DNA of 64,000 nt from Sulfurospirillum sp. (lineage in GTDB: Bacteria; Campylobacterota; Campylobacteria; Campylobacterales; Sulfurospirillaceae): assembly GCA_016744795.1 (NCBI GenBank), contig JADGDR010000001.1, forward strand, positions 1 through 64,000, written 5' to 3'. This document shows, one piece after another, positions 50,871 through 59,600 of this stretch (its first letter is position 1; each line of letters starts with the position of its first letter). The notes beneath the pieces are model-generated. The model searched no databases and was not told where the DNA came from. It saw nothing but the letters and a program-made list of their open reading frames with translations. The position numbers and the translations under genes are program-made.

Positions 50871-50905
50871 TGGCGGACAGGGAGAGATTCGAACCCTTGG
50901 TCTAA
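50871..50905 (-). other. Truncated tRNA 3' end (probably tRNA-Ser), candidate phage attachment site
   Basis: Reverse complement ACCAAGGGTTCGAATCTCTCCCTGTCCGCCA: T-loop GTTCGAATC, G discriminator and CCA; upstream sequence does not form a tRNA. Confidence 0.75.
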
Positions 50906-51082
50906 ATATTGCCATTCCCTACATACGGACTTTATACTATTTAATTGTCAGCCATTGGTATACAAAAAGCAGACAAATATGGCACACCGTGCCAACTAAA
51001 AAAATAAATGTAATAACACACTTAAGAGTATAGAAAAAAAAGGAAATAATTAGTTTATCCTAGAAAAAATTAATGGTTAACT

Positions 51083-52801
51083 ATGAAAAAAACTCTTTTA
51101 TCTGTATGTACTGCAATTGCCTTAGCAACCATTAGTCCTGCTGATATTGTAAGTCCTGCTACTGAACATTTACCAAAAGTAGAAAATCAATACTTTCAAA
51201 AAAGACTACCTACACATCATCAACTAAAATTTGCAAAAGATGTAGAACCAAGTATATTTGAAAATGCTACTCCTCTTTTTCATATAGAGTTATTAAATTT
51301 CATAAATGGTCCTGAACAATTCAAAGCAAGTGCTGTTTTTCGTGGTGCTGCCAAATCCACTCTTTTAAATAAAATTTTAATTATCAATCGTATTCATTTC
51401 GAATATGAACCATTTACAATGATTGTTTCTTCTGATAAAGAAAAAGCTCAAAGCTTTCTCGGAGATATAAAATCGCTTGTAGAAAAAGCTCAAGAAAAAG
51501 GTTATGCACTTTCTAAAGGTGATGTATGGACAAAATCTAAAATTGAAGTAGTAGTAAATGCTGGGCTAGTTGATAAAAATGGTAAATCTATTGAACATCG
51601 ATGTTGTGTAGCAGCTTTCGGTGCTGGACAAGATCCTCGTGGTTACACTTATAAAAATATTCGTCCTACTCTTATAATTGCCGATGACTTAGAATCAAAA
51701 AATGGTCAATATGCAATAGCAAATAAAGATAACCGTCAAAAACTTCGTAGATGGTTTTATGCTGATCTTATGCCCTCACTTCATCCTTTACGTGGACAAA
51801 TGATTATTATTGGAACAATCTTACATGCTGATAGTATTCTCAACAATATCATTATGGAAAAGGAAGAAGAACTTTTAAAAGCAGAAAATGGTGAGGAAGA
51901 AGAAAGTGAGTGGTTAACTCATAAAAGTGAATGGCATACAAAAGTTATTCCTATTATGCAAAATGGTAAAGCGATGTGGAAGTCACGTTTTCCAATTAAA
52001 AAAATTCGTGATTTAAAAGGTAGATTGTCTCGTATAGGATTGGTTAATGAATTTTATCAAGAGTATATGTGTAAAGCAATGGCTCCTGAAAAGCAATTAT
52101 TTAAGCGCGAAAACTTTAATTACTTTTCGCATCTACGATACAAAACAACTCCAGCTCCTAAGATAGTTGTAAAAGATGCTTTATCACAAGGAATTATAGA
52201 AGCAGCACAACCTACTCATATTGTTAAAAAAGATGGTACAGAAGTTCCTCTATCAGAATGTCAAATTTACACTACAATGGATCTTGCTTCTTATGATGGT
52301 GCAGATAGATCAGCAATCTTGACTTTTGCGATTGATAGAAGAAATGATGTATTTCTCATAGATATTTCCGCAGGACACTGGACTCCTTTTGAAAAAGCAT
52401 TACATGCAACAAGAGTTCAAGTCATGTTCAATCCAACTCGCTTTGGTATAGAAAAAGCTTCAGCACAAAATGACTTTTTTTATACTATAGATGTTGTACA
52501 AAAAGATACTGGTGTACATATACCAGTTGAACCATTATCACATCATAGTCGTGCTAAAAATGTACGAATAAGCAATATGCACGGATTATTCATTACAGGA
52601 AGAATATATTTTAACCAAAAACAAGCTGCTACTACAGAACTAGAATCTGAGCTACTTTCTTTTGATCCTGAGGTTGAATCTAAACATGATGACATAATGG
52701 ATGCGATGGCATATATACAAGAATTTATTGCTACTAAAACTTTTGATGATATTGTGGATGAAGAGGATGAAGAAGAATACATTGATGACGAATGGGCATA
52801 A
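51083..52801 (+). CDS. Phage terminase large subunit-like protein
   Basis: Walker A-like FRGAAKSTLL, Walker B LIIADDLES, nuclease domain YTTMDLASYDGADRSAI...DVFLIDISAGHWTP, C-terminal KHDDIMDAMAY. Confidence 0.88.
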   Translation: MKKTLLSVCTAIALATISPADIVSPATEHLPKVENQYFQKRLPTHHQLKFAKDVEPSIFENATPLFHIELLNFINGPEQFKASAVFRGAAKSTLLNKILIINRIHFEYEPFTMIVSSDKEKAQSFLGDIKSLVEKAQEKGYALSKGDVWTKSKIEVVVNAGLVDKNGKSIEHRCCVAAFGAGQDPRGYTYKNIRPTLIIADDLESKNGQYAIANKDNRQKLRRWFYADLMPSLHPLRGQMIIIGTILHADSILNNIIMEKEEELLKAENGEEEESEWLTHKSEWHTKVIPIMQNGKAMWKSRFPIKKIRDLKGRLSRIGLVNEFYQEYMCKAMAPEKQLFKRENFNYFSHLRYKTTPAPKIVVKDALSQGIIEAAQPTHIVKKDGTEVPLSECQIYTTMDLASYDGADRSAILTFAIDRRNDVFLIDISAGHWTPFEKALHATRVQVMFNPTRFGIEKASAQNDFFYTIDVVQKDTGVHIPVEPLSHHSRAKNVRISNMHGLFITGRIYFNQKQAATTELESELLSFDPEVESKHDDIMDAMAYIQEFIATKTFDDIVDEEDEEEYIDDEWA

Positions 52802-52813
52802 GCACGAACACAC
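52797..52813. repeat. Left arm of a perfect 17-bp inverted repeat (CATAAGCACGAACACAC)
   Basis: Reverse complement occurs at 53384-53400; overlaps the terminase stop codon. Confidence 0.9.
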
Positions 52814-53383
52814 TGGAAGATTGGCTTTGACACAGTATTATTTTTTTTTAAATTAAAAAGCAAAAAAATAAATCTATTTAGATAAATGATTTTAAACTTT
52901 ACTCGTGACAAACTAGCTTATTTATAATATTATATTTTTTAAAATTTTTAAATTTACGTGTACAACCTACATATTACCGTCATAACCAAATGGGTACATA
53001 CCCCTCCCTTTTTTCTCTTAAGGTTTAATGCTTTTACTCGTACCAAATACTCCTATTCTTAAGCTATTTAGACCAGTTAGCTTAAAGAGGTAAGAAAACT
53101 TAAATAAAACACCTCGTAACTTAAGCATAAGGTATTAATCTATCTTATTTTAATACGTTATTGTACATTATCAACCAATTTCAAGCAATAATCACTCATT
53201 TAAGCTTTAAGCTCCATTCTAACCTTAAAAATGTGTATGGGTTGGGCTAGCTTTTTTGATAAGCCTCACTGTGTGCCCCACCCCTTCGTTCTTTTTAGCT
53301 TATCTGCTTTGCCTTTTTATGTCTTGGTGCTTAGCGCTTGTATATAGTATTACATGTAAAAAATCGCGCTGGCATTTGGACCC

Positions 53384-53400
53384 GTGTGTTCGTGCTTATG
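53384..53400. repeat. Right arm of a perfect 17-bp inverted repeat (GTGTGTTCGTGCTTATG)
   Basis: Reverse complement of 52797-52813. Confidence 0.9.
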
Positions 53401-53437
53401 ACGTAACTTCGTAGTTGCACAAGGAAAGACTAGAAGG

Positions 53438-53468
53438 AAGTGCAGTGTGGCAACATGCCACTGCACTT
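53438..53468. other. Strong hairpin
   Basis: AAGTGCAG(TG)TGGCA-ACA-TGCCACTGCACTT: 13 bp paired with a 2-nt bulge. Confidence 0.75.
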
Positions 53469-53609
53469 GATCTATTAATGATGTCATAGAAAATAAATAT
53501 AAACTGAAAGTAATATAAATATAATTATTTGGATATAAGCTTTTGGTACTTCTCAAAAAAATCAAAGCAAATTAAAAAGCTTTATTGTAAAATCAAATAA
53601 ATTACAAAA

Positions 53610-53834
53610 GTGACTAAGGATTTAAAAATGAATAATGTATTAGATGATCTCTATGATTTAAAAGATAAACTTCGTTCAAATGAAGCAATTTTATCTTCAC
53701 TTGCTGCTTCTGAAATAGATGACTTAGGAAGAAATCGAATAAGAACCATTGTATTTGACGTTTCACATAGTATTGAAAACACTATTGTAGATATTGAAAA
53801 GATTGAAGATGCTTTAAAAAGGAGTATATTATAG
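53610..53834 (+). CDS. Small uncharacterised prophage protein
   Basis: 74-codon ORF, helical, plausible start at 53610 or 53628. Confidence 0.5.
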   Translation: MTKDLKMNNVLDDLYDLKDKLRSNEAILSSLAASEIDDLGRNRIRTIVFDVSHSIENTIVDIEKIEDALKRSIL

Positions 53835-53876
53835 CGTTTATACTAAAATTTATTATTCTAAACAAAAGGGCCCCAA

Positions 53877-53972
53877 AATGGCTCAATGGATTTATTATGG
53901 CGAATCAAACCAGCCTGTTAATATGAATAATGTTTTAACTTTCCGTCAAGTAGAAGATTTTGGTAAGTGATA
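53877..53972 (+). pseudogene. Possible remnant of a small phage gene
   Basis: ATG frame encodes MAQWIYYGESNQPVNMNNVLTFRQVEDFGK* ; a further fragment AKDFSRIDSVK is readable downstream. Confidence 0.3.
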
Positions 53973-54022
53973 GAGTCTTCATGATTATTAAGCAAAAGAT
54001 TTCAGCAGAATTGATAGTGTAA

Positions 54023-54045
54023 AGAAGGGACTTCAACCCCTTCTC
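54023..54045 (-). terminator. Terminator-like hairpin of the minus-strand phage operon
   Basis: AGAAGGG-ACTTCAAC-CCCTTCT at the 3' end of the 856-aa gene. Confidence 0.5.
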
Positions 54046-56615
54046 TAAAACTTATCCAATCTTAAACCTACAGTTCTGCCTACTGATTTTACTTTGCCAA
54101 TATCTTTATTGTATTTAGTATCAGCTTTACGTCGTTGCATAGTATCATCGCCTGCAGCACCTCGTTCGTATTTTCGTGTGTTTTTTACTGCACGTGCTTT
54201 TGATATAACTTCTTTTTTCTCATTAAATCGTCTTACACCAGCTCCACGAATCAGCATTTCAGAATAACTCATATCTTCATCATAGTAGTTCTTTGGATTA
54301 TTTAACCCAGTAGCTTTTCCTACCACTCTTTGACCATAACGACCAAAAGTTATCGGAGGTAAATAGTTTTTAGCCATTTCTAGTACACGTTTAGATATTT
54401 TCATACTAGTAGAATCATATTTACCATCTATGTTATATCCGAGCGGAGTTTTTCCACCTAGCATATTGATACCACCACCGATAAAACCACCACCAAACTC
54501 TAAAGTATCAAAACCATCAAAACGCATACCTGGAACAAGTCTTCCTGTATTGAGACACCAACCACCGCCAAGCTGTACCCAACTCTTTACGCCAAAGGCA
54601 TTAGGAAACATTTCACTTGCTGCCCATTTAGGTTTATACATGTTTTCTTTTTCATTATCACCAAGCCAAGCACTAGCACCTGCTCCCATCATTGCTCCTT
54701 GCATAAGAGTAAAACGTAAAGGATGTTTTGCTATGGCTTTAACCACCATAGGAGTCGCTTTGTATGAGTAATGAATAAAAGGCATTAACCCTATTTTGTC
54801 CAAAATTCTAACTGCACCAGGAAGAGGTGAAGTATAATCCACATAAGCTTCTTGTGAAATTTTAAAAGCTTGTTTTTCATCCATTCCACTCTCTAAGTGT
54901 TTATAAAATGAAGCTATTTTAAATATTTTATCTTCCCAATCATATAAGTGTCTAGCAGTATCTCCAAGTTTAGATCCTTTTGAAAAATAAGCATTTTTCA
55001 AGATACTCATGACAACTGGTTCTTTTTTAAGATCAAATGGTTCAATTTTTTCCATCTCTCCAAGATACGAATTAAGTCCATATTTGTTTGCTCTTTTTAC
55101 AAGTGCATCAAACTTTCTTCTGTCAGTAGCTGCCATATGTAAAACTTTAGTTAAAGCAGTCATATCTCCATGTAAAAAAGACAACATTACATTTGATCCT
55201 ACATTATAAAGATGAGTAAAAGGATTTTTAACAGTAACATTGACTTTTATATGATCTATCAATGGATACCAAATTTGTTCTAGAGCTCCCATATTTTCTT
55301 TTACAAGCCCTGCACCTTTAACTGCATTAGCTACATCTTCAGGTACATACTTACCGGCAAGTGCACCATATTTCTTTATACCACCACCTGCAGTCTCGTC
55401 ACTCATACGAACATATCCAGCAAGCTCAACATCACTTGCAAACTGATCTGCTACATTTTTAAGAGTATTTGCTTTTAGAAGTTGTACTCTTTGTTCTGCT
55501 AAAGTCTTAGGTATAACAAAGTTTGCATCTTCAATCATACCTAGAGCGATTCTCTCATCATGAGTTAAATTTTTACGTTTTCTAAAGCGTTCGTCAAAGT
55601 ACATCTTCTTTATAACACCACCTTCATTTAAATGATCCTCATAATATCTTTTTAGATAATCTTTGATTTTATGCTTTTCATTTAACGCTCCAGCCTTTAC
55701 AAGAGCATCTGCATTTGTATCGATGATATCTCTCATTCTATTGTATGTTTCTCTTAGATTACCAGGTAATGTAAAAGCATCCATATCACCACTCAAAGCT
55801 TTATGTAGTAGAGTTGATTGTGAAGGAGATAAGTTAGAGTCTAAAAAGCTTTTTATTTGTCCTGCTTGCTCATGTATTTGTGACATACCTATGCGAAAGT
55901 CATGAGTGATTTCACCTATTTGTTTAGTCATATCACTTACAGTCAATAATCTATAACCACTTTTTTTTGATTGAAGTTCATCTACCTTTTTAATAGCATT
56001 ACCAAAATGGTCAACTCCTTTTTCTAAGAAGTTTTGTGGTATACTACTTTTATTGAGCGACGAAACGTTTTGGACGTTTAAGCGGGGGGCAGGTAACCAA
56101 TCGTATCCTGATGCATCTGGCGTCGTCGCCTTTGTCTTATACATTGTGGTTGGTACTAATTCTTTGTGTTTATTTCTAACTTCTTCAATAACATATATAG
56201 TATCCTCATACTTTTTCATATATATTATCGCATCTCTACCTATCTTTGTTTTATGACTTTTTGCAATCTTGTCATAATTGGTTACTATGTCATCATAAAA
56301 TAAAAAATCATCTTCAGTTATATGTATCTGTCCTCTTAACTTCTCTTTTTGAGTAGCATGTTTTTTAAATATATGTTTTACTGCATAATTATCTATTTTT
56401 CTTTTATATCCTGTTAAATCAAACCCCATCTTATCTTTTACAAATGAAATGAAAGTTTTATCAGGAGCCTTTACATATATCTCTTTTTTGTCATTACCCT
56501 TTAATCTTTTAACTTGATTAACAAACTCTTTGATTTTTGCACCACTATCAATAACATTAGATAAAACCTTTTTCTGTTTTCCTAAACCTTTTTTACCATG
56601 ACAATCCATTAACAT
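54045..56615 (-). CDS. Large phage protein: possible PBECR-like nuclease N-terminus plus long helical polyvalent-associated region
   Basis: N-terminal ~170 aa ...NYAVKHIFKKHA...RGQIHITEDDFLFYDDIVTNYDKI...AIIYMKKYEDTIYVIEEVRNKHKELVPTTMYK resembles PBECR-type domains; helical, glycine-rich C-terminus. Confidence 0.6.
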   Translation of the reverse strand: MLMDCHGKKGLGKQKKVLSNVIDSGAKIKEFVNQVKRLKGNDKKEIYVKAPDKTFISFVKDKMGFDLTGYKRKIDNYAVKHIFKKHATQKEKLRGQIHITEDDFLFYDDIVTNYDKIAKSHKTKIGRDAIIYMKKYEDTIYVIEEVRNKHKELVPTTMYKTKATTPDASGYDWLPAPRLNVQNVSSLNKSSIPQNFLEKGVDHFGNAIKKVDELQSKKSGYRLLTVSDMTKQIGEITHDFRIGMSQIHEQAGQIKSFLDSNLSPSQSTLLHKALSGDMDAFTLPGNLRETYNRMRDIIDTNADALVKAGALNEKHKIKDYLKRYYEDHLNEGGVIKKMYFDERFRKRKNLTHDERIALGMIEDANFVIPKTLAEQRVQLLKANTLKNVADQFASDVELAGYVRMSDETAGGGIKKYGALAGKYVPEDVANAVKGAGLVKENMGALEQIWYPLIDHIKVNVTVKNPFTHLYNVGSNVMLSFLHGDMTALTKVLHMAATDRRKFDALVKRANKYGLNSYLGEMEKIEPFDLKKEPVVMSILKNAYFSKGSKLGDTARHLYDWEDKIFKIASFYKHLESGMDEKQAFKISQEAYVDYTSPLPGAVRILDKIGLMPFIHYSYKATPMVVKAIAKHPLRFTLMQGAMMGAGASAWLGDNEKENMYKPKWAASEMFPNAFGVKSWVQLGGGWCLNTGRLVPGMRFDGFDTLEFGGGFIGGGINMLGGKTPLGYNIDGKYDSTSMKISKRVLEMAKNYLPPITFGRYGQRVVGKATGLNNPKNYYDEDMSYSEMLIRGAGVRRFNEKKEVISKARAVKNTRKYERGAAGDDTMQRRKADTKYNKDIGKVKSVGRTVGLRLDKF

Positions 56616-59600
56616 GCCTCCTGTTCAAGTTCTGTTTTTATATGACCTTCATTGTTTACATGTAAAGACTCAAAACTTTCTAAACGACTGTGTGCATCCA
56701 CAATATCTTTACCATTTTCTTCTATGTGTTTTTCAGTTTTTACAATAGCCTCATCGTATGCTTTTAATTTTTTTTGTTTAGCTGAAATCATTTTTTCTAT
56801 ATTTGCTCTAGCGTTTGGTAGCTTAGTATCATAATCCACCTGCAGCTGATTTTGTTTAGCAGTATCTTTTGTTTTAATTATCTTTTCTAAAAGCTCTCCT
56901 AGGTATTTATTTGGTCTATCACTCTTAGCTCTATCTTTTAAGCTATTTATCTCACCATGTGTCAATTCAACTGAGCGTTCTAGTGATTTTTTTCTACTTT
57001 TAAGGAAATGTGATTCTTCTTGAACTGCAGTAAATTCATCTTCTAAACGTCCATACTCAATATTCAATTCCAATTTACGCCTCTGTAAAGGATCCTTTTC
57101 CATTTGAAGCATAAACTCTTCTTCACTTGGCATAGAATTACCCTCATCTGCTATCTCTATACGGTCTTTTACATCTGCATCCCAAAGAGCTTCATTCCAT
57201 CCTCTTTTTTTTGTAACAGTTCTATACATTAGCTCATCAAAAGTACCAGCTTGAAAATAGTAATGCGTATCTACTAAATCATTTTCATTACCATTTCTAA
57301 CACCTCGTCCATTACGTTGATCAATCTCTGCTTGAGTCCAAGGAATATCTGCATGATGTATGTCTCTAGTAAACTTTTGTGTATTCATGGCTTCACCAGC
57401 CCCTTTAGTAGTTCCTATGATAACTTTTACGCTCCCTGCATCATAAGCTTCAACAATAGCATCTTTCATCTCTATACCACGTCTACCACTAGCACTTCTT
57501 ATCTCTTTACCTGTACTAGGATTTGTTATCTCTTTACCCGATATGATAGCTATCTGTTTTGCATCAAAACCATTAGCCATAAGTTTGTCTTTTATCTCTT
57601 GGTGAAGGTTTTTTTCTAAAGTTGCAGGGAAAAACTCATCATCAAGTTCACGTCCTTTTTGTTGCTCATGCCCAGCATTATCTAAAAAGATAATTTGTCC
57701 GGCACGTTTGGTTTCTTTTCTACGATTTAAAACTTTTTCAACTATTGCCTCAACTTTATGATTTTGGGGAGTAGGATTTATAAAGTCATTTACTCCTCCT
57801 CTTTGATATGCTCTTGGATCAGTACTAGCACTTACACCTTCACTATATATCCCCATAGTCTTATTTCTTTTAGTAGCATCACTTTTAGCTTCTAATATTC
57901 TTTTTTTTATATCAGAAAACACTAATACACTCTCATCACTAGCATCTACATAATGAGTATTTACTTTTTCATCAGGGAGTTCTATAATGCCTCTTTTTTT
58001 AAACTCACTCATAGAGATACGCTCTACATATCTATCCATGATGCTGCGAAGTTCATAAGCATTTTTAATATGAGTTAATCCAACTTGCGGTTCACCTCTT
58101 TTATCTATCAATACTCCAAATTCAAAATAACGATTAGCAAAATCCCTATCAGAGTAGATTCCATACTCATCGAAAATCTTATTGTCCAGGTGCTTTAACA
58201 TCGTGTATATTTCCATAGGTTTATTAGGAGTTGGAGTAGCATCTAACATAAAAACATTACGACCATTGTTCTTTTCACTTATATATCTTGTCTTAAAACG
58301 AAAATCATACGCTTTAGCACTATCTAAAGATACAGAGCCTTTCTCCGTGATATTTAACCCAAAAGCTTTACCAAGTTTAAATTGCACTAGTTTTGAGTGT
58401 ACACCTACGTTTTTAAATGCCCTGGCTTCATCAGCAAAAATTGCATCAATCCCTAGCTTATCTATAGTGATACGCTTATCTTTATTATTTCTTCTTAGAA
58501 CTTCTTTGTACTTTTTTATCTTCTCTTGTTGAAGAGCAAGTGCACGTCCTTTTAGATTCTCTGTTTTTAGGTTTTCACTAAAGAGCTCATCAACATATCT
58601 CATTTGATCTTTCCACGGAAGTTGTAACTCTTTAAAACCTTCTTGACTTATCAAAACATAATCAGCTTCAGCATTTCCTAACTCATACAACTTTTTAGAT
58701 CTAGTTTTCTTTTCAAGATTAAAAAGGTTTATGATCTTAGCATCAGGAAAAACACTCTTTATCTCTTTGGACCAATTAATCAATACTTTACTAGGAACTA
58801 CAAAAAGTGGTTTTTGTAAAACACCTCTCTTTTTAAGTGCTCTAGCCAAAATTGCCCCAGCCAATGTTTTTCCACCACCAACATCATGAGCATTGATATT
58901 TTTACCCTCATATAGTGCACGTGTTATCCACTCTATTTGATTTTCACGAAGTTTTATATCATGAGGAAGCTCGTCAAGAACCTCTTGTATCATATAACTT
59001 GCTTTTTTATAATCAGGACTTACATAACCATTAAATTTGCGATTATAGACATCTTCTATACGTAAACGTAATTTATCATTAGTGAGTACTTTTTCTTTTA
59101 TTTGATTAAGTACCTCTTGAACTTCTTCTTGTGCAGTTCTTAATCTTCTTCTGTACGCTGTAAGAGATTCACCTTTTACTGCTTTTATAAGAGTTTTGTT
59201 ATTTAGGTAGTTATCATACACTTCTCCAAATTCACTCTTCCACTCATGTATCTTTCTCTCACCCTTATCTAAGATACGTTCAACTTTTTTTAAAGAATAT
59301 ACATGTAAATCATTTTCAAGTATCCAAGGCTCATCACCACGTAAACTTATCTCTTCTATACTCTTTTTCTCAGGCAATATATCCTCAAGTAAAGCTCTTT
59401 GCTTTTCTAGTTTTGTTGAGGCGATACCATCTTCTTTATATGTATCACTTAGTTTATTAAGATCATCAAGTTTGCCATATAAATTTCCACTATAGTAAAG
59501 TATGTCATTTTGAACTTTTCCTTTACCATGTATGCTATATCCACTTTCTAAAGCATTATAAAAATCTCCTTCTTTTATATATGTACCCTTACTAGCAATA

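Noticed and set aside
50981-50993. GGCAC-ACC-GTGCC hairpin as a terminator for an upstream gene
   Set aside because: Only a 5-bp stem without a clear T tract and with no gene ending nearby; not enough support.
52543-52911. 122-aa minus-strand ORF with Ser-rich run (SSSMYSSSSSSSTISSK)
   Set aside because: Antisense of the acidic (DEEDEEE) C-terminus of the terminase; artefact of codon composition.
53350-53565. 71-aa minus-strand ORF in the non-coding prophage region
   Set aside because: Overlaps the strong hairpin and inverted-repeat arm; no recognisable protein features.
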